This document shows, one piece after another, positions 1-13,349 of a DNA stretch of 64,000 nt; position 1 is the stretch's first letter; each line of letters opens with the position of its first letter. The position numbers were made by a program, and so were the translations under genes. The notes beneath the pieces are model-generated. The model saw only the letters and a list, made by a program, of their open reading frames with translations. It made no database searches and had not been told where the DNA came from. The DNA is from Rallus limicola (taxonomy: Eukaryota; Chordata; Aves; Gruiformes; Rallidae): NCBI GenBank assembly GCA_022605955.1, contig JAKCOZ010000003.1, forward strand, positions 58,032,179-58,096,178. Reading direction: 5' to 3'.

Positions 1-1076
1 TATAAACTGTTTATTACATAAGAGAGAAATGCACTTAGAAATACAGCAGGACACATTTTATCTTAGCATATGATTGTCAGAGTCTTTACTGCAGCTAGCT
101 TCAGGGTATAGATAGTGATGTACTGGCTAAACCAGACGTATACAAAAAGGAATAATATATGAATCTGTTAATATTTGCTGCTGGCAAGCTTGTGTGTGAT
201 TTCCAGTTTCTGGAGCAGAGGTCTGGCACATATACATATGGAATGAAAGGGTGGGATATTATGGATATGGAAAACTTACCTTAAGTTTGAAAGGGGAATA
301 TAGTATATTTGGATATCTTTCATCTTGTATTTACACAAGAAATTTCCAGATGTAGCCAGACTGCCCTCTTCAAAGCATGAAGCATGTTACATACTTTTGG
401 GAAATGGGAAGATTTGCCTGCTGTTCAGCTGTAGTTGTGATATTTAACTTAAGAACAGTCATTATAAAATGTTTCTATTAAATATTGACATTTCACTGAA
501 ATAATTTTAATGCTGTTAAAATACCAATATAACCCCCAAATTCTATATAAGCAAAACCAAAACAAAATACTCAATTATACAACTGAATATTCCATGGCCA
601 AAATAATTAATAAAATCTAGCTGATATACAAAGAGGTAATCCTGAAATCCTCTGCTAAACCTGATGCCACTGACATGTGATCGTCTTTGCCAGGTAGAAA
701 CTGTATCTAAGAAGGCATATGCAAACTAGCAAACCTTTCTAGGAGACAGACATAAGAGATATTAAGAATTTACTACTGAAAGCTATGTCTTTGGCATGTC
801 AGCATATGCAAAAGCATCCAACAATGGTACAAAGATCCAACAATCTCATCTTCCCAAAGCATGGGTAAAGTCCTAAAAAGACCTCCTAATAAATGGAGAA
901 AATATTTACAGCAAGTCTCAGACCTTACTACTAGTTTTCATTACTCAGTCTTGACATCATCATCTGTAAAACCCATCAAGAACAGCAAAATAGTGTTTAC
1001 AAAAAAATTTCCGAATAAGATTTGGGCTCAGATTTGGGCTCTGATTCCCATACCAGAGCAAAAGGGTCATCCTATT

Positions 1077-1134
1077 GAAAAAGAAAAGGAAAAGAGAAAA
1101 GGAAAGGGAAAGGAAAAGGGAAAAAAGGAGGAAA
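1077..1134. repeat. polypurine tract (A/G only)
   Basis: A run of 58 bases contains only A and G on the + strand, made of irregular GAAAA / GGAAA units. In the WDR70 pre-mRNA it would be a C/U-only tract deep in an intron. The lysine/glutamate-rich open frame across it is a by-product of the composition, not a gene. The mirror-like purine content could allow triplex (H-DNA) formation, which is inference. Confidence 0.85.
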
Positions 1135-3734
1135 TCCCTTACATGATCTTTTTGCATTGTCTAAATATTTGTCCCTAGTCATACAGTATTTCTTCAAAAT
1201 GTCTCAAATACTTGGAAAACTTTTAATCTCGAAAATTCTACCTTAAAACATCATACGGCACACCACAAAGCTACAAAAAGCCTTTCAAAGCAAACAATCA
1301 CTAAATATAGAAGTGTATTTATCTTCTATCTATAAATAATGCAATTATTTTGGAAAATACTTTTAACACGAGTATTAGTAATTAACATGTACAGAGCTTA
1401 GATCTGCTTAACTTCAACTGCATACTGCAACATCCCACTTTTCTTCACCATGTATTTTGAGGATAGGGTGGCTTAAGGGCATCTGGAAAAGAGGTTACAG
1501 GGATTACCACTTGATCACACCACTTTTGGGGATATTCATGTGGACAGTATGGTAGTATAGTGCTGGTTTCATTATTATTGTGCATTTTAAGTTCAGTAAA
1601 ATCACTCTGAGCTTTAGCTAGGTCAGTTAGAACTAATCAAAATACATTAATTATTCCAGCACTTTAAAATCAAAGCAGCATTTTTAAAACCAGGAGAAAA
1701 GTGGGATATTGCATCTACTGCAGTAGATGCTCACGTTTGAGCAGGAAATAGCTTAAGAATGGAGTTAAACATACCAGTAGGTCTTTAATGACCTAGTAAA
1801 AAATCAAAGTTAATCATTAGTTATAAAAATCTTTCCCTGAGCACTGAATCAATTTGTGTTTATTGAGAATTAAATTACATTGAAAATCATAAAACCTTGC
1901 ATCTTTCCTATTCAGATTCACTTTCCATAAAAAGACAAACCTATTACAGATAGAGCTGTCAAAACCAATTCTTTACTACTCGCAGTGCAGCCAATTAGGT
2001 AGCTAAACGCTTATAAAAATTACTCAAAGGTTTCTTAACAGACACTATTTAATACAGCTAGAAAAAAAAAATGGACAAGATTTTAGGTATACATCTGTTT
2101 TCTTAAAGTCATTTAAATTACACCACTATTCCTTATAAACTCCTGCCTCCCTAACATCCTTATCATTATTTTTTGTAACAAAAATATGCAACGATCTACC
2201 ATAAAATATGTGACGTGTGAAACTGACAAACATGACTCAGGTTGTGACATACATCGTTGTTTATGTAGTCCTGGGCAGAAAAGATGGGAGGGAAAACTGA
2301 CATAATAGGTACCCTCCTCAGGTGGTCTAAAATACAAATAAATGATAACTAAAACGTTTACCTTTCTCACCCTAATAAATCCTACTGAAAGAAATGAAAA
2401 ACAAAACCCAAAACTTGATCCTTTCCTGTTTTGTGTGAAAAATCAGGGGAGCTTTTCTGTTTATTAAATAGATTCCTACCAATTTTAACTCACAATGCAT
2501 TTTTAACCTATCCACCAACTGTACTAATAGTCTTTACAAAAATTACTTCAGTCTGTCCCTATCTGAATGAAAGAGATACTCCCACTTCCACACAGGAGCA
2601 CTGAGCACACAGAGGATTACTGATTACAGAAGGTATACTTCATTCTCAAAAGCAAAGTCTGCCTCCATGGATCAGCTAGCAAGACCATTATTACTGGTCT
2701 TCCAAAAAGCACTGAATGGGGAAAAATAGGCAAGATGTGGAATTTGAGGCTATCTGAACTGCAGGTAAATCTGGTGGTTTTACTGCATTGTCCTATGAAT
2801 CAACAATATTCAAGGTCCTGTCTTAGTTTGACCACTAATACTTTCCAACTCTCCATATTTGCCAGGCACCTCTCCACATCTCAGAGCATTTAAATTGAGG
2901 GAGTTCTAATGTGTTATGTTATGATTGACTATTTCACGCTATTGTTTCCACTATTCATTGGAAGTTTGAAGGAAGTTATTTTTTATGTTCTTTGAAGCTG
3001 TTATTTTAAGCCAAGTTGACAGTGTTCATAATATTTCAAACAAGCTGACAGATCGTTCTGCTAATGTGCACTGTAAATGCAGATGTACGTGAACCTTAAA
3101 GAAAAACCATGCACTGACAAAATAACATAAGTGAGAAAATAACACAGATTTATGACAAAACAAAAAAATCCTCTGAGGCAGGTGATTATAATGGATCATG
3201 ATCGTGCTGAGGAAGTTTGGAGAAAGGCAAGGCAGAGCTGGAATGCATTTGGCTAACTTCAGCATTCGCAAGTTACCAATGTCAGTGTCATGAAGACAAG
3301 TCTTCCTCCAAAAGTTCCAAAAGTGTTTTTACTCTCACTACATACAGCTGGGAGATTTGGAATTGCACCAAAAAAAACAGTGGAAGCAGAAAACTGAATG
3401 AAACACTCATGGTGTGTGTTGCAAGTTAGAACTAAAGAAAACTAAAGATCATGCACCAAAATCACTCCCAAAGCACAACATGATTATGGAAACCCCCAGA
3501 TACTGAGGTGGCTTCTAAGTGGCTTGCAAAAACAAGGAAATCATGACCCTAACTTACAATAAACATCTATTTTGACTTCAGCAGTAATGATAAAATGTGG
3601 GATGGAAAAGATCATCTTCCTTTTCTAAATAATAAAAAAATATGTAATTATAAAATATTCTAATATCTGTATTTAAATAGTAATTACCAATTGTAATTAT
3701 CAAAATATTTATTTAATCACTCCATTCTGGGCCA

Positions 3735-4215
3735 AATTCTACACTACTGAGCAGCAAACACAAGTGAGAGCACAGTGGTGACTGGGATGCCACCACCCAA
3801 CAGGCTGATTTTTAATTTGGCCTTTGATAGACACATCAGTAGGATCCCTGTAGTCAGATGTAATGCTATCAAGTTGTGTGAGCAGCCAAGGACAGTAAAC
3901 ATATAGCCATAGTTCCTGATGCTGGTTATAGTGGCCAAGAAAGATTTCTGTGACTTTTGTCAAGGAGCTTCTGCCACCTTGTAAAGCCACATGGTCTTTG
4001 TCAACACCCCAGAGGAAAAGTGGCCTCCTACCAGCACTGCAGGAGTGTGTGCCTGCCTCTAAGGAGCGTCCCTTGGCTCTAGGAAAGGACGTTATTAGTC
4101 TTTTCTTCCTATCTGGGTGTCCCCTTCTGCCCTTCATACTGCTGCTTCCATGACCTTTCTATAAGAAAGCAGGGGCTTTCTGTTTTCCCTGAAGCAAAGA
4201 GAAACTTGCCTCTCT
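3735..4215. other. unidentified GC-richer segment
   Basis: This stretch is clearly richer in G+C than its surroundings and has overlapping open frames on the minus strand (132 codons at 4137-3739 and 64 codons at 3938-3744) in different frames. Neither translation has a domain I recognise, and there is no splice-bounded structure. It could be an old, degraded mobile element or decayed retrocopy, since compositional islands of this size in this window are mostly transposon remnants. It does not show the CR1 hallmarks seen elsewhere. Confidence 0.3.
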
Positions 4216-6851
4216 CCGAAGTGGGCCCTGTGTTTGACAGGATTTTTGACTCCTATTTAAAAAAAAACCCTTCACAAACTACTGCAGAATAGGTACTGTG
4301 GATAGTATGCAGTATGCACCATAGTATCTGCTAGGAACATCTTCCTGGATTTAGTTTGTGGTGTTACTGAGAAATGCTGGAAGAGTGGGATAGACATTCA
4401 ACAACAGGGTTGAAATGTCTTTTCTATTTTGGCTTAAATGCAGAAATAGATTCAGACAGTCAAAACAGACAATTATCACATCTACTAAGTTACAGCTAAC
4501 TTTAAACCTTTCTGAATGTGTCCTTTTTCCTGCTGCACATGTGCCAAATCCATAGTCTAAAATAACAATGCCAGAATCATTCTGAACTGATCAAGTCAAA
4601 GAAATCATAGCAACTATTTTCAAAACCAAGTGATTTTTTTCACACAATACAGCCTTCTCAAGTTAAACATAAATGTCTTAATTTTGACTTGAAACAGAGC
4701 TGTACTGTAGTAGAGCAAAAATTTCGTGCATACAGCTCTACACTTGTTTCAGAAAAGTGAAGTTTTATTTGCTTCATGGGAATTAAATATTTCCTTTTTA
4801 AAAAATCAGAATTTAATATTTAAATTATAGATTTCCTCAATAAGGTTAACCCTCATCTCTTGATTCTCCACAGATTCTCCTATTTTCCTGTGTCGCCTGC
4901 AGTTTGTATCCCTAAAACGGTACCACTTTGTCATGACTTACCCTTTTTCTTGTTCACCTTCCCAAGCATCTCTGCATCCTGCCAGGCCAGTAAGTGCTTT
5001 CATAATTTTAGTGCAGGAGTCAATCCCATCCTCTTTCTAAATTCTACTTTGAACATGTTAGTTTTCTTTTTTTTCCTTTCCTATCTCTTCTCCACATCCC
5101 AAACATAATTTGAAGACGTTTTGGGTTTTTCAATTATTTCATCAAGATGCTCTTTGAAACACTGGATTTTAACTACACACAGACTTCCACAGACTAGCAG
5201 CATTTTTAAGTAAGAATGCCACCAAATAAAACAATTTACCCTGTCCCTTTACACAAAAATCTTGCACATTTCTTAATGACATTTACAAAAGCAAAGGCAA
5301 AAATTTATTTGGGCTTTAGAAATACCAAATCCAAGGACACTACCAACTTCATTTCCACTAAGAAATCACTTCAGTCTTGCATTGTTATACAGGGGTCACC
5401 AGTTGGAAATTGCACAAGATGAACAGGATATATCTTTAAATTATTCATAATCACCTTAAGCTACACTCAATCAGCATTGCAATATGTCATCTTATAGACA
5501 CAGAAAAGTTCAAAAGGAAAAGCACATGAAAAAGCAGACTACCAAGAGCACTATTGTTAAAACTACACCAGAAAGCTTAATATTTCAATACTGTATATGT
5601 TAAAATAAACAACATACACAGGTGATGAAAGCCAGTCTCTAAAAAATTTATTATTCTGTTAGAACAAGTTTACACTTAGGATGAATTCTCAAGCTTCATG
5701 CCATTAGGAAGTTTTACTGGGTTTATAGTGGAAATAAAAACAGAAATAAAAATAGATGACAATCACAAAATGCAGGCTGTACTTTGAATATGATCAACGG
5801 GCTTTCTTGTCCTTTTACATCTATAGATTTCCTCTTGCCTCCAGCAATCAAATTTTATTCAGTCTTCACTAAAAGTTCCCTAAATTACCTGTTGTCCTTT
5901 TTAAAATCAAATGTTTTTAAAGATGAACAGACTAACTTATTAGTCTTGTATTAGTTCAGTATTATTTCTCCAAAGCCATTCTATTGGAATTGTACAGCTT
6001 TCCAAGATTTATGATGTCATTTTGATTCAAATTATCCTGCCTGTAATTAAACTCAACATTGCAAAATTAAACTCTTGGAACTGGACTAGTTTGTACACTA
6101 CACAAAGCAACACAGAGCACTGATTGCTCTAAGCTTTGAATTGTAAAGTAGTAGAATGAATTTTACATATTCGTTGTTAGTTAGATTCATAACAACAGGA
6201 AATTCCATTTTAATTTCCATATGAACAGAAGAAATGACAGAGTATATTTCATGATTTCAAAGAATTTTAAATAGTTTCCATTCTGACTCTTTCTGACCAC
6301 ACTGCATTTATTTAAACTGTTCAAATTTGCCTCAGTGTTAACTTATAAATGTTGGAGAATGTAACAGCATTTGGCATTTAATGCTAGTACCCTTATCCTC
6401 ATCCATGTGGATGCTAAACCCCTCTACCTATTATCTGGATAAATACTTATTTTCAGTGTGAAGTTTTATGAGTTACTGTTTAATGTAATCAATACTGCAA
6501 ATCAATTATGGAAATATAGATTTTTAAATGCATAAGAACCAACAAGAAATTGCAGCTTTTTGCACAGGCATTGCATTAATGAGTAACAGCCTAAATACAG
6601 ATATGTGGCCACCTTGCCACCTTTGTGAGTGACAAGAGATTCCTTAGTGTTTTGAAGTGAATAGTAGAACACTGAATGACCAGTACTGAAAAGGGAGAAG
6701 AAATATTAAATTTTGCCCGGAAGTTTTTGAGGGTAGGGCTGGTGGGGGTGAATAGAATGTAAGTGAAAAAGTACCAGAATTCAATTTAACAGCTTCAGCA
6801 TTTAACACTTGTTGCATTAGAAGCATATATTGTTATAAAAAATGAACTTAC

Positions 6852-7026
6852 ACTCATATTCCTATCCCAGATCTGGATGGAGCCATCTTGACAGCCCGCT
6901 GCAATGAGTTTACCATCTCTGCTGTAAGTGCATGTTGTAGGAATCACCCGTTTCCCTTGAACTGATCTTGGTTTAAATACGCTTTTGTGCTTTTTTTCAT
7001 TGTTAACATCCCATGTCCTCACAGTT
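6852..7026 (-). CDS. WDR70: WDR70 internal exon (end of one WD repeat and all of the next blade's core)
   Basis: This 175-nt exon is read right to left. Its first base completes a glycine codon begun in the exon ending at 32233, then it runs TVRTWDV... to ...IQIWDRNMS, with 58 full codons and an end in phase 0. Two WD40 repeat termini are visible (VRTWD near the start, IQIWD near the end), with a YSRDGKLIAAG beta-strand core and a CQDGS turn between them. The acceptor is a pyrimidine stretch ending TTTTTCCAG and the donor is GTAAGT at 6851-6846. The residues match my memory of vertebrate WDR70 closely. WDR70 (homologue of C. elegans gad-1) is a nuclear WD40 protein linked to the CUL4-DDB1 ubiquitin ligase and to histone H2B ubiquitination during DNA-break processing. 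The next exon is outside the window. Identity rests on recalled family sequence, not a search. Confidence 0.93.
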
Positions 7027-8383
7027 CTGGAAAAAGGTTTAAATAAAGAGTTGTTTCAGATAGTTAATAGATGTGAAATAATTCTTATCACACACCCTTT
7101 TTGGCCTAAGTGGCACATAATATTGTTCAAATAAAGTTAAAATGGCAAAATATCATTTATGATAACAGTATGGCAGTCATGAAACTAACATGACAACACT
7201 ACAAGTAAGAAATATCGTATTTACCAACATGCATATAAAGATTAAAAAACCCCAAACTTTAAAAAATAACTTCTTTCCAAAAGCTTTTATAAATATATAA
7301 AATTATTCGCAACTAGACAAAGGAGTGAAGCTTAATACACAGGCACTACACAGCCTCCACTGTCACTGGAAATCAGAAAACATGAAAGCAATGAGTGCTT
7401 TACAAGATTTAAGCAATCAGATATGAATGCTTATACAAGTTTGTTAACTAAACAGATTGTCTTAATTGTTCTGACATGACAACAACTGTCAAACCTGCTT
7501 TTAAACAATTAATTGCAATATTATTGCATTTTTCTTCCACTAATCCTGCAAGTCTTAGAGTTCTGTTGTAAAACAGTTCTTCAAATACTTTATAAGGGCT
7601 CATTTATGTAATATTGTTTTCTTAAGTTGAGTTTTTCCCACACTATTAGCAAAACAAATACATCCTTTTTCTTTTTAATGGAAAAAGAATATCTGCTTGG
7701 ACCTTCATTGTTTCTTAGATACACAAAAACATTCAGATGAGAGAGAACTCAAACACTGAGATACAGGTGGACTCTTTAAACTGTCTTAGATACAAATGTT
7801 TTCTGTCCATATAATATGTTGAGTTCTTTCCAGATAAAAATTCAAAAATCTTCTGGCATCTAATGAAGAGAAGAGTCTAAGGATTTGGCACAGGAAGGAA
7901 GACCATTAATTTAGGAAGAAAAAAATCACTAAGTTCTCAAGACAACCTCATTTGTTTAGACTATACAAACATTGCCTATGATCCAAGTGCACATAATGCA
8001 CTGGTCTCCAGCAAAGGCTACAGAGCTGATACATATATATATATAAAATATTAAATTATATATAAAATTCTAGGATAAAACAGACAAGGAAGTGACCTGG
8101 ACATAGCTCACAGAAGTTATATTTAATTATACATTTAATGACAATAATGAAAAAACAGTAATTGAAGTAGAATTAATATACAGTTGTCCATAATAAAGTC
8201 AAGAGTAATCTCATTTTTAAAAATCTTCAAATCTCGAATCTGTAAGGCATCACCTCATTTGGAGTTATAGCATAAGACATTCACGCATTCTAATGGTTGG
8301 GTTGGGGTTTGTTTATTTTTGGTTGCTTTGTTTTGTTAGATTATGATGTATTTTCTAGGGTCACTTAAATAAATCTATGCTTC

Positions 8384-8572
8384 TACATGGTGAAAGTTGC
8401 CCAGCAAAGTTATGTAGTTGCCTTTCTTGGAGTTATTCAAAACCTGTCTGGACATGGCTATGCGCTAGGTGCCTAAGCAATCCTTCTTTGAACAGGATGG
8501 GTGGATTAGAGGATTTTCAGATGTCACTTCTGTCCTCAACCATCATGGAATTCTGAGATTCCCCTTCTCCTC
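8384..8572 (+). mobile_element. old CR1 LINE fragment, 3' end
   Basis: This is a diverged CR1 3' terminus in + orientation. It keeps the order typical of CR1: TTCTTGGAGTTATTCAAAACC-like codons for the ORF2 C-terminus, CTGTCTGGACATGGCT, a GAACAGGATGGGTGGATTAGA block, and an ending in GAATTCTGAGATTC, a decayed form of the CR1 terminal octamer. It is antisense to WDR70. The heavy divergence suggests an old insertion. The left boundary is approximate. Confidence 0.7.
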
Positions 8573-8599
8573 TTCATGCCTTGTCAGTAACAATATACT

Positions 8600-9478
8600 C
8601 TGATCTTTCAACAGCCACACTGACACTTTCTTCCATTCTGACCTTTACTCCAAATTTCAGTCTTTTTCCAGACTTTTTGCCCCATAATATTGAATCCTTC
8701 CAGAATTTCAGTGGAATATCCTGTAACTCCATCTTCTCTTTCTCCTCCTGTGATAACCATCTCCTGCTGGAAAGTTACTTCCTCTCCTACAGTGCAAGTT
8801 TCCCTGGACTTCCTTGGTATATCCACTTCTCAGATGGTGTACTTAACTACATGGTTGTGTGCAGGGAAGTCTAAACTCTGCCACCTCCTATTTGCCTTTT
8901 TACGTAAGTCGCCTCACATGGATCTTAGGCACAATTCCAAAAACTGCATCTCTCCTGTTTAAAGCCTTCAGTCTCATCTTTTTAGGGGTCAATGCCCTGT
9001 CAAAACTTCTATCATTTCACAATCCTATGGAATATGTTCAAACCTTCTTAGTCAGTTTACCTTTCAACTGTAAAGAAAGAAGTAACACGTGTATAGTTAT
9101 CTGAGCTGCTGCTTCTGCTGCAGACAGTTGGCTACATTCCGGCACATGCCCTGTTAAAAACGCCAATATAGCTGACAGCACATGTTTAGCATCCCTCAAT
9201 GTTTCTTTAATATTCCCACAGTAAATGTCTGTTTGCTGTTGCCTTGCAGCTTTGGACCTAACTACAAAACCTTTCCAGTAAAATAAATATTTTTTTAGAA
9301 ATAATCTATATATTACAAATTGATCAATCATTCCCAGAGAGCCATTAACTCCTGAGCGAAGACTAAGCTCCTTAATCTCTTCCCTTGCATCAGAGAAACA
9401 TTTCCAATTTTTATTAAAAAATGGGCATCCTATTGCAAACACATCTGATACCATGGACAAAATTTCAGCTTCCCACAT
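8600..9478 (-). other. coding-like but unrecognised minus-strand region (possible retrocopy fossil)
   Basis: On the minus strand there is an open frame of 146 codons (9478-9038). After stops and frame changes comes a second one of 72 codons (8826-8608). The first has a hydrophobic stretch near its middle (VIYRLFLKKYLFYW) and an alanine-rich AAEAAAQ segment; the second is rich in charged residues and glycine (ITGGEREDGVTGYSTE). I do not recognise either. No start context, splice sites or poly-A tail clearly bound the region. In 64 kb of AT-rich DNA roughly one frame of this length is expected by chance, so coding history is only a possibility. It ends next to the CR1 fragment at 8384-8572. Confidence 0.2.
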
Positions 9479-12400
9479 GAATCAACTGACTTTCCACCAT
9501 CCAAAACATTAGGAGTCATCTATAAACGGTAACTTCTACATTTTCCTTCTAAGTAGTGATGGACGAGAAACATAGAGATCACTAAAGGACCTCAGAGACA
9601 CTGTTCTAAGGGTCTTCATCACACAGTGTAAGTATGACATAGACTTATTTGTTCTGACATTCCCCTTTTATACTCCATGCTCTGTCAATAACTATCTGAG
9701 CATCTCACCTCCTCTTTCCGCAGGCACTTTTGATGCTTCCCCAGCCATCTTCTGTCTACACTTGAAACTAACCTGAAGCCTTTTTCGAGGACCTTTTCCT
9801 CATAGCACCTAATACTTCTTAATATTTAACTCCACCCATTCTAGCTAGTGGCTAAGGGGTTTAAAAAAGAAAGGTAGCACAGGAAGTCAAACAATTTACC
9901 TACAGGGAGTATGTCTTCAAACTGGCAATATGGCAAACAAATGCAAACTAAGGCTGCTTCTGTATTTTCTCTCCCCTTCTGCTACTGGTCCTCAATCACC
10001 ACAGCACATCACAGCCAACTCAGAGAGCACAATTTGAAATCATGCATCGGTTTTTTACAGAATATTTTTTACCATTTAATGATTCTTCCTTCTCCTTACA
10101 TATCATGAAAAAATATCCAAAACTGTATTACAGCAGTCTCATTTTGTCTTCCTAAGCTACTCTGGGTCCAATCTAATGTTTGTGTTGAAACAGATAGAAG
10201 AGTTTAGCCCTGGATCAATCAGATCATTTCCAGGAGACTCACTGCAGTCAAGAAAGTGACTCCTTTAACTGAAAGTATCTCCCTAGGCTTAAGTAAACGT
10301 GGAATGAAAGAATAACATTGTTTTATGCTCATGTTGCAGAACTTAGCAAGAGTATAACACTAATATTTATCTGTTGATAGGTATAACTAAGATATTTTTG
10401 CACTCCACTGAAAACAAAGGAAAACATTTCCTGAATAAGCTTTTTTTCCCCACCTGAAAATGAACACTGTTTAATGAAAGTTTGTTCTTTTGTAAAAAAA
10501 AAAAAACAAAACCCATATACTGTTTTTTTTTTTTAAACTATCCCTCCAGCATACTATGTCATTACTTCACATCAAATACTCACAGCCACATAAGTATTTT
10601 TAATTTCTTTTTCATAAATTTCTTTTCAAAGAAAACTTCAATGAAAAAGGCTACGCATACACAAGTCTGAATTTAACTTTTTAAATGGTGGATTACACAT
10701 CTGCAAAACATATTTTTTAAAGTACTTAGATTTGCCAAGAGCAATTCAAAGTGACTTAGGAAAGAATGGGAACATTCTTTTGGAAAGGTAATGTGAATAT
10801 TTTCATGACCACTGAGAAGTTAAATGACCCATAATAAGCAAGTAATTTAATTACTGGGATCTAGGGGGTGGGTTTTGTTGGGTTTTTTCCCCACAAATGA
10901 TTTTTCTCTTTTTTTCCTGTCTTTTCAAAATTTTCTTATGTTGTTATTTGTAAGTGAAAACTTCTAAAAAAATTATTTATTGCTCTGCTATGTTACACAA
11001 ATTATTTAACATACTTATGTAGCTGCATTTCCCTGCCTGCAAGCATGAAAAATGTCTCTAAGTCCTGATGCTGCAAGCCACTGCCCTGTTGAATACAATT
11101 CTAATATAATCTGCTGAAATTCAAGGACTGAACCAATTCAAACATTAAAAACCTGACCTGTGAAATTCCACTAGAACTACTCTGCCCATTCCATCCCCTC
11201 TGTTTCTCTCTGTTGGACCGCAAAACTCTCTTGCACAATATTGCATGCCACTGTCAATGTACTATTACATCTAGTCTTAATAATTATGTCTATTCTTACC
11301 ATACTTAAAATACAAAAAAACCCAATAGAATTCATTAATGTTAAAAGTACAAATCAGGCTTAATATTATATATGTAGTAACTATATCATAATACTTATCT
11401 TTGTAATATCCTACAATGCCTACCTTTGTAACATAAGGTTGCCTGAAAAGGCTACCTTGGAAAGCTGTAACATGCTTTAAAATCATCACACATATACTGC
11501 TGCAATGGAATTTATCAGCAAAGCACAGAATTCCAAGTCATATTAGCAGTGATAGAAAACACATTTTTAGAAGCATTAAATTAAACCTCTTTATAAAAAA
11601 CTAATCTGAAAGCAAGACTTTTATTTTTTTAATGGCATAAAACACCCATACCTAAAAAGGAATGAAATTAAGATGTTTATATAACAGAGTGAAAGACTGC
11701 CTAAAGAATAATACATAATGAGAATAGATATATAGGAAATAGCTGTTAAGTTCTGTCAGGGTGTGCTTTTGTGCATATGATGGTATGAGACTATGTCAGC
11801 AAGGAAACTTTCATTTTTGTATTCTCTTTGCTCTCCTTCAGCAGAAATAAGTTATAGTTGTCTTTTTGTTGAGCACATGGGACCCAATGAAGGTTGAATC
11901 ACCTGCCAGATACCGAAAAGAATTTGCACACACAAACAGATGGAGAAATCCAGAGAAAATTTCCAGCATATTTTGGCAGAAAAACTTCTAAATAAGCTAC
12001 CTATTCCCAGCATCTGAGCAGAGTTAAAATAATTTAAAACAGAATACAAGAAAAATAACGTCCAACCAAAGTAAAATCATAACTATGGAAGGAACTGCCA
12101 AAAAAATTGACACAAATTAATGATTTATAACAGCTCTTCAGCCTCCCTGTTACTTAAATATTTCTTAAATGTAAAAAAGTAATAGAAACCTTTAACAGTT
12201 AAAGCATTCTACCATGGTAGGAAACACTCAAATCCATCAAAATTAATTTTATGTGATATACAGCAAGTGGGTTGAAACAACTATGGAAATATATTTACAT
12301 ATTTCCAAATAAAAAAGGTAGCCCCTTTTTGAAAGGGGGAATTACCACCATTTGGGCTATTAGAGCTGAATAATAATTACTGGTTTTGGGGGGAAAACAG

Positions 12401-13305
12401 ATTAAAATCTAGTAACAACAGATGATAACTACTACTATTATCCAGTCTGAACAAATTACAAAGCAACTAACTCAGAAATCTCAGACTTAAGCATGTCTGA
12501 GAGAAGATGGAATGTAGACCTAAACTGCTGGCAATATATGCAAGTTTGAGGAAAGCTAAACTGGAAAAAGGACAGAGAAGAACAGACTATGAGTGACAAA
12601 CTGGGCTATGAAATCAGAATTCCTAGTGGAGGTCAGGGAGAAGTGTAGAGATGGAAAGACACAGACTGGGTAAGAAGAATAAAAGCAAGAAACAGAATAT
12701 CACAGTTATAATGTCATGCCAGATCTGGCGTGACTGCTTTCAAGTCAGCTGTGCAGCATGTTCACAGGAGGAAAGCAGCAGCAGCAGCAAATACCAGCAA
12801 GTTATGACATATGATCACTTCTGGCTGAGGAACTGGCCAACAGATGTATTCAGATGCAGAGTTACCCACCAATAACTCTGTGTAACCCCATTCAGGTTAT
12901 AATGAACATGCAGTAGCATACTTGACAGCAGAACTTCTTACTTACCATGTAAGAAGTCTGGGCTGATTGAAATAGAAAGCTCACAAGCTTTCCAGACTGA
13001 AAAATGTTAGTGTTTTCCACAGATTAAACCATAGGCCAGACTAACAGTGCAAAACAGCATTATTCAAAAGTTAAAAATTTAAGAGTATCAATAAACTTCC
13101 TAGAAATAGGCTTGTCATTAACATACTACAAGTCTTACCAATTTAGTATTGATACATATCATCCAGGCATAACTAAGATTCAGAAATTTTGTTTAAATCA
13201 TTCAGCCGCCCATTCCCTTCCTTTCTCAAGCTTATCAATAAAAGAATCACTTCAGTCCATGCAATTACTTAGGCCCTTCACCATGCAGTCATGAACACCG
13301 GGACA

Positions 13306-13349
13306 TGATCTATGCATCCCTTCAGGTTGATCTATGCATCCCTTCAGGT
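13306..13349. repeat. tandem duplication, two identical 22-bp copies
   Basis: TGATCTATGCATCCCTTCAG followed by GT occurs twice in direct succession (13306-13327 and 13328-13349) with no mismatch. The identity suggests a recent slippage or template-switch duplication. There is no sign of function. Confidence 0.95.

Larger units (their letters stand above)
1..6851 (-). other. WDR70: WDR70 intron, 5' part only (downstream of the last exon seen)
   Basis: This is intronic sequence following the exon that ends at 6852; the next exon is beyond the left edge. I looked on the minus strand for the expected continuation of the WD40 propeller (a WD repeat containing a GGDD-type turn and an LWD end) and did not find it. 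No CR1 3' end is visible. The stretch is AT-rich and unremarkable apart from a polypurine tract (1077-1134) and a GC-richer segment (3735-4215), both listed separately. The short open frames here look like chance. Confidence 0.75.

Noticed and set aside
861..1178. 105-codon lysine-rich open frame
   Set aside because: The lysine/glutamate run is produced by the polypurine tract; the rest has no coding character or splice context.
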